Assembly (NCBI GenBank): GCA_001797675.1
Contig: MGQB01000036.1
Location: 62,001 to 126,000 of the forward strand
DNA length: 64,000 nucleotides
From: Deltaproteobacteria bacterium RBG_13_43_22
GTDB lineage: Bacteria; Desulfobacterota; RBG-13-43-22
Reading direction: 5' to 3'
Positions 7,068 to 15,500 of this stretch are shown here, piece by piece. Position numbers and translations under genes: made by a program. A model generated the notes under the pieces. It saw only the letters and a program-made list of their open reading frames with translations. It made no database searches and had not been told where the DNA came from. Positions within the stretch are counted from its first letter, which is position 1. Every line of letters starts with the position of its first letter.

Positions 7068-9716
7068 TTGAAAACCGGGAAAGAAATACGCCAGGCCTTC
7101 TTGAATTACTTCAGGGATCACGGACATGAGGTGATTAAGAGTGCTTCTTTAATCCCGCGAGACGACCCAACCTTGCTTTTCACCAATGCCGGCATGGTCC
7201 CTTTTAAAAGGGTATTTCTTGGGGAAGAAAAGAAGGACTACCTCCGGGCGGCTTCCAGCCAGAAATGTGTCCGGGCCGGCGGAAAACATAATGACCTGGA
7301 AAATGTAGGCCGAACCACCCGTCACCACACCTTTTTTGAAATGTTGGGTAATTTTTCTTTTGGGGATTACTTTAAAACCGAGGCCATCCGCATGGCCTGG
7401 GACCTGTTGATTAAAGTCTACGATCTGCCGTCGGATCGGCTATATGCCTCGGTTTATCAAAAAGATGAAGAAGCCTATCAAATATGGCATCAGGAGATCG
7501 GCCTGCCGATCGAAAAGATCGTCCGTTTGGGAGAGAAAGATAACTTCTGGTCCATGGGGGATACCGGTCCATGCGGGCCATGCTCGGAGATCCTGATCGA
7601 CCAGGGGTCTGAGCTGGGTTGTGGACGGCCGGACTGCGCCCCGGGATGCGATTGTGACCGCTACCTCGAAATTTGGAATCTGGTTTTTATGCAGTACAAT
7701 CGGGACTCGAACGGTCTTCTAACCCCGTTACCCAAACCGAGTATTGATACCGGTATGGGACTGGAGCGAATTACTGCGGTTATCCAAAAGGTCCCCAATA
7801 ATTTTCTGACTGACCTGTTCCGAGATATCATCTCGGCCGTTAAAGACCTCTCCGGCATACCTATGGGACAAAAAGAAGAAACCGATATCGCTATCAAGGT
7901 TATCTCCGATCACAGTCGCGCCTTGGCGTTTTTGCTGGCCGATGGGGCCATTCCTTCCAATGACGGACGTGGCTATGTAGTCCGGCGGATATTACGCAGA
8001 GCAGCCCGTTTCGGAAAAGTACTGGGGATCGACAAACCCTTTTTATATCGTTTGACACAGGTCGTTGCCGAGGTGATGGCCGATCATTTTCCCGAAGTCC
8101 AGGAACACAGGGCTTTCACTTCCCAGGTTATTCAAAAAGAAGAAGAGCGATTCCTGGAAACCTTGGATTTTGGGTTAAAACTCCTTAATGAAGAGATAGA
8201 CCTGTTACGTCAAAAAGGAGGACAAGCCCTTCCGGGTTCCCTGATTTTTAAGTTATATGATACCTATGGATTCCCTTTGGATATTATCCAGGACGTAATC
8301 CGGGATCAAAATCTAAAGATAGACCAGGAAGGCTTCCAACTCCATATGGACCGACAGCGGGAAATGTCCCGTCAAGCCTGGAAAGGGAGCGGAGATCGGG
8401 AGATTCAAGAGGGATATAAGGCCTTAATGGCCCGGGAACTGAAAAGCGAGTTCGTCGGCTATGACACCCTGGAAATACAATCTCATATTTTGGCCCTTCT
8501 CCAAGGAGGACAGGAAGTAAACCAAGCCGGCAGTCCTCAGGAGATAGAATTAATAACAGCCGAAACCCCTTTTTATGCTGAATCCGGGGGACAGGCCGGG
8601 GATCAGGGGATCATCACTTCCCAGCAGGGTCGGTTATTGGTGGAAGAGACCGTTTCCCTGCCGAACGGATTAATCCTCCATCGGGGCCGTCTGCAGCAAG
8701 GGACCTTGTCGGTCGGCGACCGGGTCTTCCTTTCTGTTTCCATAGACCGGAGAAATCCTACAGCCCATAACCATACAGCCACCCACCTGCTCCACAGGGC
8801 TTTACGCCTCATATTGGGTGAACAGGTCAAACAGGCCGGATCGCTGGTGACCCCCCAGAGACTACGATTTGACTTCTCCCATTATTCGGCCTTGTCTCTG
8901 AAAGAACTGCAGACCGTGGAACGTCTGGTTAACGAACAAATCCAGCAAAACCTGCCGGTGAATACCACGATTATGGAGTTTGAAGAGGCCAAAGCGACCG
9001 GAGCCATTGCCCTTTTTGAAGAACGGTATGGCGACCGGGTTCGTCTGGTTAAAATCGGCGATTTCAGCCAGGAATTATGCGGAGGAACCCATACCTCGCA
9101 AACCGGGAATCTTGGGCTTTTTAAGATCTTGTCGGAAGGGAGTGTCGCTGCCGGGGTAAGACGTATTGAGGCAGTTACCGGGAAGGAAGCCTTGCAAACC
9201 GTTCATTGGGAAGAGGACCGTCTGAAGGCCCTTGGAGAATTGTTAAAAGCGGGTCCGGAAGATTTGGTCCCCCGCATTGAAAAACTTTTGGCCCAGCAAA
9301 AAGAACTTGAACGGACCATTGCCCGGTTAAACCAATCCCTTCTTACCGGAGGAGGAGTGGAAAAAATGCTGAAAGGCATGCGGGTTATTAATGGGACTAA
9401 GGTCCTTTCCAGCCCTGCTCCAACCGCCGAGGCCAAAGAGCTCAGGGACCTGGCCGATTCCTTACGGGACCGTCTGGAATCAGGGATTGTAATCTTGGGC
9501 GGTGCTAAAGAAGAAAAGGTTCTCCTGGTGACCGTGGTTTCCAAAGATCTGACCCGCAAATTTAATGCCGGTAAGATCATTAAACGCCTGGCCAAGGCCT
9601 TGGGGGGTGATGGCGGTGGCCGGCCCGACATGGCCCAAGCCGGCGGAAACCGTCCCGATTTGCTGGAATCGACCCTAGCCGGGGTGTATGAGTGGATCGG
9701 ACAGGAAGAAAAATAA
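7068..9716 (+). CDS. alaS: Alanyl-tRNA synthetase
   Basis: Class II synthetase that charges tRNA-Ala and edits Ser/Gly mischarging. The N-terminus reads RQAFLNYFRDHGHEV and contains the RTTRHHTFFEMLGNFSFGDYF block. The editing domain has HNHTATHLLH near residue 566 and the zinc-binding CGGTH near 671. The C-terminal coiled-coil and DHHA1 domain has GGDGGGRPDMAQAGG. Length is 882 residues, typical. The start is a TTG at 7068 with AAAGGA upstream. It is the last gene of the recA-side + strand run and is convergent with the beta-lactamase-fold gene. Confidence 0.97.
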   Translation: MKTGKEIRQAFLNYFRDHGHEVIKSASLIPRDDPTLLFTNAGMVPFKRVFLGEEKKDYLRAASSQKCVRAGGKHNDLENVGRTTRHHTFFEMLGNFSFGDYFKTEAIRMAWDLLIKVYDLPSDRLYASVYQKDEEAYQIWHQEIGLPIEKIVRLGEKDNFWSMGDTGPCGPCSEILIDQGSELGCGRPDCAPGCDCDRYLEIWNLVFMQYNRDSNGLLTPLPKPSIDTGMGLERITAVIQKVPNNFLTDLFRDIISAVKDLSGIPMGQKEETDIAIKVISDHSRALAFLLADGAIPSNDGRGYVVRRILRRAARFGKVLGIDKPFLYRLTQVVAEVMADHFPEVQEHRAFTSQVIQKEEERFLETLDFGLKLLNEEIDLLRQKGGQALPGSLIFKLYDTYGFPLDIIQDVIRDQNLKIDQEGFQLHMDRQREMSRQAWKGSGDREIQEGYKALMARELKSEFVGYDTLEIQSHILALLQGGQEVNQAGSPQEIELITAETPFYAESGGQAGDQGIITSQQGRLLVEETVSLPNGLILHRGRLQQGTLSVGDRVFLSVSIDRRNPTAHNHTATHLLHRALRLILGEQVKQAGSLVTPQRLRFDFSHYSALSLKELQTVERLVNEQIQQNLPVNTTIMEFEEAKATGAIALFEERYGDRVRLVKIGDFSQELCGGTHTSQTGNLGLFKILSEGSVAAGVRRIEAVTGKEALQTVHWEEDRLKALGELLKAGPEDLVPRIEKLLAQQKELERTIARLNQSLLTGGGVEKMLKGMRVINGTKVLSSPAPTAEAKELRDLADSLRDRLESGIVILGGAKEEKVLLVTVVSKDLTRKFNAGKIIKRLAKALGGDGGGRPDMAQAGGNRPDLLESTLAGVYEWIGQEEK

Positions 9717-9730
9717 CGGAGTAATTGGGA

Positions 9731-9762
9731 TAGTGGAAGAATAGAGATTATCTATTCACTCC
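9731..9762. terminator. Possible bidirectional terminator between convergent genes
   Basis: The short spacer between alaS (+) and the beta-lactamase-fold gene (-) holds AATAGA (9740-9745) and TCTATT (9751-9756) around a 5-base loop, extended imperfectly by GTGGAAG/CACTCC. There is no long U-tract on either side, so it could equally be one of the intergenic repeat hairpins. Confidence 0.35.
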
Positions 9763-9806
9763 TCGAATACTCCATTACGCCAATGCTTCAATCTATTTTA
9801 TCTTTC

Positions 9807-10901
9807 TCAACTGTTTCGGCTTCCGTTTTTCAGGCTTTGATAGATGCGATCGGAAAGATAACGAATGGCGGCACTCTTTCTCCTGCCCCACCCTCCATCG
9901 GAGGGAGGATTTTTATTTTCAATGATAATGGAAAGGGCATAATCGTTACAGCCATTGAGGCTTTTCTGGTATACAATACCGCAATCGCCGTTCAAACCCC
10001 GGACATAACCGGTTTTGTCCGCTACGACAACACCATCCTGTTTGATCTGGTGTGTTCTAATCCGGTCGTGAATACTTTTAAGCAGGATGTCATTCATTTT
10101 TTGGGAGTATTGGGGACTTATCAGTTTTTGTTCATAAAGCAGTCGAAAAAAAAGGGTGGTGTCGTTGGCTGAAGTTTGATTGGCATACGTTTTCCCTCCA
10201 TCGGGAATAAGCTCCCGGAGACGAGTACCGGGAAAACCCATTTTAGCCATCAGGGCATTAATACCGATTATACCTTGAAGGTCATCACCCTTACCCAGGT
10301 GACGGATTAGGGCGTTGGTGGCTTCATTATCACTTACGGCGATCATCCGATTGATCTGGTGTTCTATTTCCGGGGTTTCCTGGAACTCACGTCTGGCAAT
10401 TGAATCATAAACCGCCAACATGACAAAAGGTTTGATCAGACTGGCCGCATTTCGAATAACATTTCCATTAATGTCCACCAGCATTTTTTTATCATTGAGG
10501 TCGTAGACCTGGAGGGATATCTGATCACCCGGCAAAAGATGTCCAATCGCCTTGAGATGAAGGATCTCATTCTCGACAAAACTTTGAATGGAACTTCCTG
10601 CCGTTAAAGTCGACGGCCGGATATGATTTTCAAAAGGGCGGCCTTTTATAACCAGGGCTTTCCCCCGTTTGCGGAGAGAAGGGGTCTTTTTCTTGATGGA
10701 AGCGGACTTTTTTTTCTTTTTCTTAATCTTTTTCGCTTCACTGGAATGCTTTGGTTTCTTTTTTTGAGTCCTTTTCTGTAAGGTCTTTTTGGTTTTTACC
10801 CTGGTCCCTTCAAACTCTCCGACAGCCGGAAAGGGTTGATTCAAAAAAAATACCAGGGTCAGGATCAAAGATATAATGAAATTTTTCGTAAAAAGTGCCA
10901 T
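9807..10901 (-). CDS. Secreted class A beta-lactamase-fold serine hydrolase
   Basis: The three active-site motifs of the serine beta-lactamase/DD-peptidase fold are visible (numbering from ATG 10901): SLIK at 154-157 (SxxK), SDN at 190-192 and KTG at 296-298. An export signal (MALFTKNFIISLILTLVFFL) is followed by a low-complexity stretch of about 45 residues dominated by lysine (KKKPKHSSEAKKIKKKKKK), then the catalytic domain. The frame extends to a TTG at 10940, but the ATG at 10901 gives the proper signal peptide. It could be a beta-lactamase or a peptidoglycan peptidase. I see no specific Glu166-type motif, so hydrolysis of antibiotics is not claimed. The basic segment might bind cell-wall polyanions or DNA, which is inference. 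It is adjacent to and divergent from alr, a peptidoglycan precursor gene. Confidence 0.85.
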   Translation of the reverse strand: MALFTKNFIISLILTLVFFLNQPFPAVGEFEGTRVKTKKTLQKRTQKKKPKHSSEAKKIKKKKKKSASIKKKTPSLRKRGKALVIKGRPFENHIRPSTLTAGSSIQSFVENEILHLKAIGHLLPGDQISLQVYDLNDKKMLVDINGNVIRNAASLIKPFVMLAVYDSIARREFQETPEIEHQINRMIAVSDNEATNALIRHLGKGDDLQGIIGINALMAKMGFPGTRLRELIPDGGKTYANQTSANDTTLFFRLLYEQKLISPQYSQKMNDILLKSIHDRIRTHQIKQDGVVVADKTGYVRGLNGDCGIVYQKSLNGCNDYALSIIIENKNPPSDGGWGRRKSAAIRYLSDRIYQSLKNGSRNS

Positions 10902-11006
10902 AATTATAGTAATGTATGAAATTTGTGGTTTTCTTGTCAAGGAATAAAGGCCATTGTCCTGCTAACTAATTATAATTTATTGTAAATTATTTTCATTGGG
11001 TGAATT

Positions 11007-12152
11007 ATGTCCTCAGAGTATTTTTCCGGATCGGGTTCCTGGGTTGAAATAAATCTCTCCCGTTTAAGGGAAAACTATCAATTCCTGAAGGGAAAAATTA
11101 ACCCTTCTACCAAAATCATGCCTGTTGTCAAAGCCGACGCCTATGGCCATGGCTTGGTTCCCATTGCCAAGGAATTGACCCGTCTTGGAGCTCCCGCCCT
11201 AGGGGTAGGTTCTATAGAAGAGGGAATCACGATCCGGAAAAAGATCAGCCCCAAGATCCCGGTAGTCCTTTTGTTGGGTCTTCTCCCCGAAGAAATCCCG
11301 GCCTGTCTCCATTACCGACTGACCCCGGTCCTATATTCAATGGAAACGGCCCTTAGGCTTAACCGGGCTGCACGACTTAAAAAAACCCGTATTACGGTTC
11401 ACTTAAAAATTGATACCGGAATGGGTCGTTTGGGAGTACCCTGGCTTGAATTCAGGGAGTTCTTGACAAAAATGGCGGCCTTGAAGGGCCTTCAGGTGAT
11501 CGGTCTAACCTCCCACTTCGGCCAGGCCGATGAGAAAGGCAAACCCTATAATCAACTCCAGTGGAAACGGTTCACTGAGGCTCTGGATCTGGCCCGACAG
11601 GCCGGATGGACGTTGACTGAAAATCATATGGCCAACAGCGCCGCTTTGCTCAATTACCGGCAAAGCCATCTCCATTATGTCCGACCCGGGATCCTGCTTT
11701 ATGGCTGCCACCCAAACTCCTCTTTTAGCCATAACCGTTCAATTAAAGTAAAGCCGGCTATGACCCTAAAAAGCCGCATTTTACAGATCAAGAAGATGCC
11801 CGCCGGGGTGGAAATCAGTTACGGAGGCACCTATATAACAAAGCGTCCCGAAACCATCGCCCTCATTTCAATCGGTTACGCCAATGGGTACCCCAGAATC
11901 ATTTCCAACCGGGGAGAAGTGTTGATTAGGGGCAAACGGCTTCCAATCATCGGCCGGGTCTGTATGAATTTGATAGTGGTTAGGATTGAACCGATCCTAA
12001 ATTGTCAGATAGGGGAAGAAGTCGTCCTTATGGGGAGTCAAGGACAAGAGATCATCACCCCTGCTGAACTGGCCCAAAAGGCTGAAACCATCCCCTATGA
12101 ACTTTTTTGTCTTTTGGGTCGGCTGAACCCGCGAAAATATTTAGACGATTGA
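11007..12152 (+). CDS. alr: Alanine racemase
   Basis: PLP enzyme that makes D-alanine for peptidoglycan. The PLP lysine is K42 in VVKADAYGHG, the catalytic tyrosine lies in EISYGGTY, and RPGILLYG and IGRVCMN blocks are present. Length is 381 residues, typical. It is followed by a small Cys-motif gene and argS on the same strand. The upstream region is A+T-rich and shared with the divergent beta-lactamase-fold gene. Assignment is confident. Confidence 0.96.
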   Translation: MSSEYFSGSGSWVEINLSRLRENYQFLKGKINPSTKIMPVVKADAYGHGLVPIAKELTRLGAPALGVGSIEEGITIRKKISPKIPVVLLLGLLPEEIPACLHYRLTPVLYSMETALRLNRAARLKKTRITVHLKIDTGMGRLGVPWLEFREFLTKMAALKGLQVIGLTSHFGQADEKGKPYNQLQWKRFTEALDLARQAGWTLTENHMANSAALLNYRQSHLHYVRPGILLYGCHPNSSFSHNRSIKVKPAMTLKSRILQIKKMPAGVEISYGGTYITKRPETIALISIGYANGYPRIISNRGEVLIRGKRLPIIGRVCMNLIVVRIEPILNCQIGEEVVLMGSQGQEIITPAELAQKAETIPYELFCLLGRLNPRKYLDD

Positions 12153-12201
12153 CTTAAAATCAAAAAAAGTTTAAAAAAAAGGATTGATTTAAGGAGAATC
12201 C

Positions 12202-12369
12202 ATGTCGCCAGTTCCGGAAGAAAAAACCATTTGTGTCGTCTGTGCCTGGAGGGAAACTTGTCAAAAAAAATATTCTTTTTCCTCTTCCGGGGTAATGAAA
12301 TGCCCGGATTATACGCGGGATTTGAAACTGCCGACCAACAACGATAAAACGAGAGAGAAAAAAACATAA
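12202..12369 (+). CDS. Small four-cysteine protein, probably metal-binding
   Basis: A 55-codon gene with an AAGGAG ribosome binding site five bases before its ATG, and whose stop is one base before the argS start. The protein has cysteines at 11, 14, 20 and 34 (CX2CX5CX13C) in the context ICVVCAWRETC and KCPDYTRDLKL, and a lysine-rich tail. I recall similar short CxxCAWRxxC...CPDYTRD proteins in deltaproteobacteria, but this rests on memory, not a search. The four cysteines suggest a zinc or iron-sulfur site. Function is unknown. The spacing argues that it is co-transcribed and translationally coupled with argS. Confidence 0.8.
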   Translation: MSPVPEEKTICVVCAWRETCQKKYSFSSSGVMKCPDYTRDLKLPTNNDKTREKKT

Positions 12370-12370
12370 C

Positions 12371-14038
12371 GTGCGCGATCAACTGATACAACTGATGCAG
12401 GAAGCGATTCATGTAACTCAAAAACCTTTATCGAAAAACCTGCAGGATATCCCTATTGTTTTGACGGTTCCGAAAAATGAATCCTATGGGGACTATGCCA
12501 CCAATCTGGCCATGAACCTGTCCAAAACTTTGAAGCAGTCCCCCATGAAGATCGCCGAATCTTTGGTCCGGAACTTTCCGACCGACCTTAATTGGCTGGA
12601 AAAAATAGAAGTGGTCAAACCGGGTTTTATTAATTTTTTTTTGAAAGATAAAGCCCTTCAGGACATACTCCCGGTCATAATCACCCAAAAGGAGGCCTTT
12701 GGCCAAAACCAACGGGGAAAGGGGGGGGAAATACTGTTAGAATTTGTCAGTGCCAATCCCACGGGCCCTTTACATATAGGACATGGCCGGGGTGCCGCCC
12801 TGGGAGGGGCCTTGACCAATCTGTTAAAGGCCACAGGGTACCAAGTGACCACCGAATACTATCTAAACGATTTAGGGACCCAGATGGAAACTTTGGGGCG
12901 TTCCATTCAGGCCCGATTCAGAGAACTTCAAGGTGAGGTTGATCTTTTCCCGGAAAATGGATATAAAGGAGAATATATAAAAAATATTGCTGCAGATATT
13001 CTGCAGGAGAATTCAACAGAAGCATTTGCCGAGTCTTCCCTTGATGTGTCTTTTTTTTCCCGATATGGACGCCAGGCCATCCTGAAGGACATTCAAGAAG
13101 ACCTGGAAACCTTTGGAATCCGGTTTGATCATTGGTTCAGCGAAGAAAGCCTTGTTCGTCAAGGTCTGGTGGAAAACCTGATTCAGGCCATGGAAGACAA
13201 GGGACTTATTTACCGGAAAGAAGGGGCACTATGGTTCAAGAGCAGCACCTTCGGAGACGAGAAAGACCGGGTAGTCGTTCGGGCCAACGGGGCCTTGACC
13301 TATTTCGCCTCGGACATGGCTTATCACCTTCAAAAAGTCAATCGGGGTTACCAACGATTGATTGATATCTGGGGGGCCGACCATCATGGGTATGTCCAAC
13401 GGTTGAAAGCGGCATTGCAGAGTTTGGGCCATGATCCGAAGGCCTTAACCGTCATCCTGGTTCAATTGGTAACCTTGATCCGGGAAGGCAAACCGGTGGC
13501 CATGTCCACCCGAGCTGGTGAGTTCATCACCTTAAGAGAAGTCCTGGACGAAGTGGGGAAAGATGCAGCCCGTTATATCTTTCTGACCCGCCGGTCGGAC
13601 AGTCCTTTAGATTTTGATTTGGATTTGGCAAAAAAACAGAGTAACGAAAATCCGGTCTATTATGTTCAATATGCCCATGCCCGGGTTTGCAGTGTCCTGG
13701 ACGTGGCTCGATCCCAGGGTTTTGAGATAGAATCTCTGGATTTAACAACCGTCCATCGCTTGAACTCGCCTGAAGAGAGGAGACTCTGCAAACATCTTTC
13801 CGAATATCCGGAAGAGGTCAATCAGGCAGCCATGAAGTTGGAACCTCACCGTATCACTTTTTACTTGGGGGAACTGGCAGCTCAGTTTCATTATTATTAT
13901 AACCACCACCGGATTATTCAGGCGGACCGGGAATTAAGCGATTCCCGGTTGATCCTCTCTCTGGCGGTAGGAACGGTCATCAAAAATGCTTTGAATTTAT
14001 TGGGAGTCTCAGCTCCGGAAAAAATGGTCAGGGAATGA
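12371..14038 (+). CDS. argS: Arginyl-tRNA synthetase
   Basis: Class I synthetase for tRNA-Arg. The N-terminal Add-1 domain is followed by the HIGH motif HIGH at residues 135-138 in NPTGPLHIGHGRG. The KMSKS counterpart is VAMSTRAGEF, the usual degenerate form in ArgRS, and the DALR anticodon domain has AAMKLEPHRITFYL. Length is 555, normal. The start is GTG one base after the small Cys protein's stop, and the stop overlaps the next ATG (ATGA). Confidence 0.97.
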   Translation: MRDQLIQLMQEAIHVTQKPLSKNLQDIPIVLTVPKNESYGDYATNLAMNLSKTLKQSPMKIAESLVRNFPTDLNWLEKIEVVKPGFINFFLKDKALQDILPVIITQKEAFGQNQRGKGGEILLEFVSANPTGPLHIGHGRGAALGGALTNLLKATGYQVTTEYYLNDLGTQMETLGRSIQARFRELQGEVDLFPENGYKGEYIKNIAADILQENSTEAFAESSLDVSFFSRYGRQAILKDIQEDLETFGIRFDHWFSEESLVRQGLVENLIQAMEDKGLIYRKEGALWFKSSTFGDEKDRVVVRANGALTYFASDMAYHLQKVNRGYQRLIDIWGADHHGYVQRLKAALQSLGHDPKALTVILVQLVTLIREGKPVAMSTRAGEFITLREVLDEVGKDAARYIFLTRRSDSPLDFDLDLAKKQSNENPVYYVQYAHARVCSVLDVARSQGFEIESLDLTTVHRLNSPEERRLCKHLSEYPEEVNQAAMKLEPHRITFYLGELAAQFHYYYNHHRIIQADRELSDSRLILSLAVGTVIKNALNLLGVSAPEKMVRE

Positions 14039-14751
14039 AACCCAAACCTTATAATCGAAAAAAACGGTTTTTTGTCGAATTAAGCCGGTCCCAGTTGGTT
14101 TTCGGTATTGCCGGAGCCCTTTTTATCCTGTCCTGGATTTTTATCTTGGGAATCTTTGTGGGTCGTGGATACGTCTCCGACGCCATAAGCCGGACCTTTA
14201 CTGAAAAAATCCAAAAACTTCAAGAGGAGAAAAAAGCCCTTTTGGATAAATATCTGGCCCAAGAAAAAAAACCCGATATTCCTCAAGAAGAGATACTTAA
14301 TCCTAAACTCGATTTACAAAAGATGCTGGCCAAAAAAGAGACATCAAATACCCTGCAAGTTTCTCCTCAGCCGACGCCAAAACCATCCCTCTTGGAGAAA
14401 AAAAACGGTTTAACTGGCCAACCCGATTCGGTTGAAACAAAACAAGACACCCAAGAACCTCCAATACAAGTCAAGGGTCCCAAAGGACCACAGGAATCCC
14501 TGAGCGAGTCCGGCAGTTTTATGGTTCAAATCGGATCGTATCGTGAAGAAGTCACGGCCCAATCCGGGGTAAAACGATTATCAGAAAAGGGGTACCAAGC
14601 CCATTTAAGGATGAAAGATATCCCTCAAAAAGGGGGGAAATGGTTTCGAATTCAAATTGGCCCCTTTAAAAGCAAACTCGAGGCTGAAAAAACGGTTAAA
14701 AAGTTAGAGCATGACGGTTTCCAAGCTGTGGTGCTGGAAAATAATTTTTAA
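14035..14751 (+). CDS. SPOR-domain membrane protein
   Basis: Bitopic inner-membrane protein of 238 residues. A basic cytoplasmic N-terminus (KPKPYNRKKRFF) precedes one membrane helix at about 20-43, then a coiled-coil-like Gln/Lys/Glu segment, a Pro/Lys/Gln-rich linker and a C-terminal SPOR domain (FMVQIGSYREEVTAQ...WFRIQIGPFKSKLEAEKTVKKL). SPOR domains bind denuded peptidoglycan glycans at division septa, as in FtsN, which this resembles in layout. It overlaps argS by 4 bp, an arrangement common in deltaproteobacteria. The exact division role is inferred. Confidence 0.88.
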   Translation: MKPKPYNRKKRFFVELSRSQLVFGIAGALFILSWIFILGIFVGRGYVSDAISRTFTEKIQKLQEEKKALLDKYLAQEKKPDIPQEEILNPKLDLQKMLAKKETSNTLQVSPQPTPKPSLLEKKNGLTGQPDSVETKQDTQEPPIQVKGPKGPQESLSESGSFMVQIGSYREEVTAQSGVKRLSEKGYQAHLRMKDIPQKGGKWFRIQIGPFKSKLEAEKTVKKLEHDGFQAVVLENNF

Positions 14752-14756
14752 TCAAA

Positions 14757-14836
14757 GAATCCAGAATCCAGGAGTCAGGAGTTATTTAAAAGACGATAAA
14801 AATTATAATTAGTAAGTTTTTCTTTATTCTGGATTC
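14757..14836. repeat. Intergenic inverted repeat with GAATCCAG words
   Basis: GAATCCAGAAT (14757-14767) pairs perfectly with ATTCTGGATTC (14826-14836), with a 58 bp A+T-rich interior. A further CTGGATTCC follows at 14850-14858. It fills the spacer between the SPOR gene and the acetyltransferase gene. Confidence 0.55.
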
Positions 14837-14872
14837 GGAATTCTTATCGCTGGATTCCAAAGGCACCAAATT

Positions 14873-15328
14873 ATGATCCGCAAAGCCACCATGAGGGATG
14901 TCAAACCAATCCAAAAACTGTTGGAGCATTATGCCCAAAAGGAATTGCTCCTTCCTCGCTCTCTCAGTGAACTATACGGCTATCTCAGGGATTATTATGT
15001 TTTTATTCCTGACGGAGGCGAAGAACTTTGCGGCGTTTGCGCCCTGCACCTATGTTGGGAAGATTTGGCTGAAATCAAGTCCCTGGCCGTAGAAGAGGCC
15101 TATGCCAAACAGGGAATCGGCACACAGCTGGTGGAAGCCTGTTTATCTGAAGCCATTACTTTAGGTCTATATAAAATATTTGCCCTAACTTACCGGGTGG
15201 ATTTTTTTATACGACTCGGTTTTAAAGAAGTTGATAAAAATCTTCTGCCTCATAAAATCTGGTCCGATTGTTTAAAATGCGTCAAATTTCCGGAGTGCGA
15301 TGAAGTGGCCGTACTGTTGGAGGTATAA
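14873..15328 (+). CDS. GNAT acetyltransferase, short ArgA-type (probable N-acetylglutamate synthase)
   Basis: A 151-residue single GNAT domain. The acetyl-CoA site is in IKSLAVEEAYAKQGIGTQLVEACL (Q/RxxGxG/A type AKQGIG), followed by FALTYRVDFFIRLGFKEVDK, the block shared with the C-terminal domain of ArgA. A CLKCVKFPEC segment near the C-terminus is also typical of these stand-alone enzymes. It probably acetylates glutamate at the first step of arginine synthesis. argJ, which can also supply N-acetylglutamate, lies about 2.6 kb downstream. Family level is confident and the substrate is likely but unproven. Confidence 0.8.
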   Translation: MIRKATMRDVKPIQKLLEHYAQKELLLPRSLSELYGYLRDYYVFIPDGGEELCGVCALHLCWEDLAEIKSLAVEEAYAKQGIGTQLVEACLSEAITLGLYKIFALTYRVDFFIRLGFKEVDKNLLPHKIWSDCLKCVKFPECDEVAVLLEV

Positions 15329-15500
15329 ACGTCGAAGGTTTAAAGGGACCAATAAAGACAAGAAGGGATTCAAGTATATTTTAATTAAGGGTCAATGGTT
15401 ACGGGTTACGGATTTTCCTCGAACCTTACACCTTTTCCCAGAGACTTTCGAGTCCCCCAATTGTTTCCAAGTCTTTTGAGGATGATCCAAGAAAGGAATT

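Noticed and set aside
6877-7071. 64-codon frame between recA and alaS, possible recX
   Set aside because: Composition is basic and irregular without RecX helices. It overlaps recA out of frame, and the spacer has repeat-like words.
9783-10172. 129-codon + strand frame downstream of alaS
   Set aside because: It is antisense to the catalytic domain of the beta-lactamase-fold gene, whose motifs are clear.
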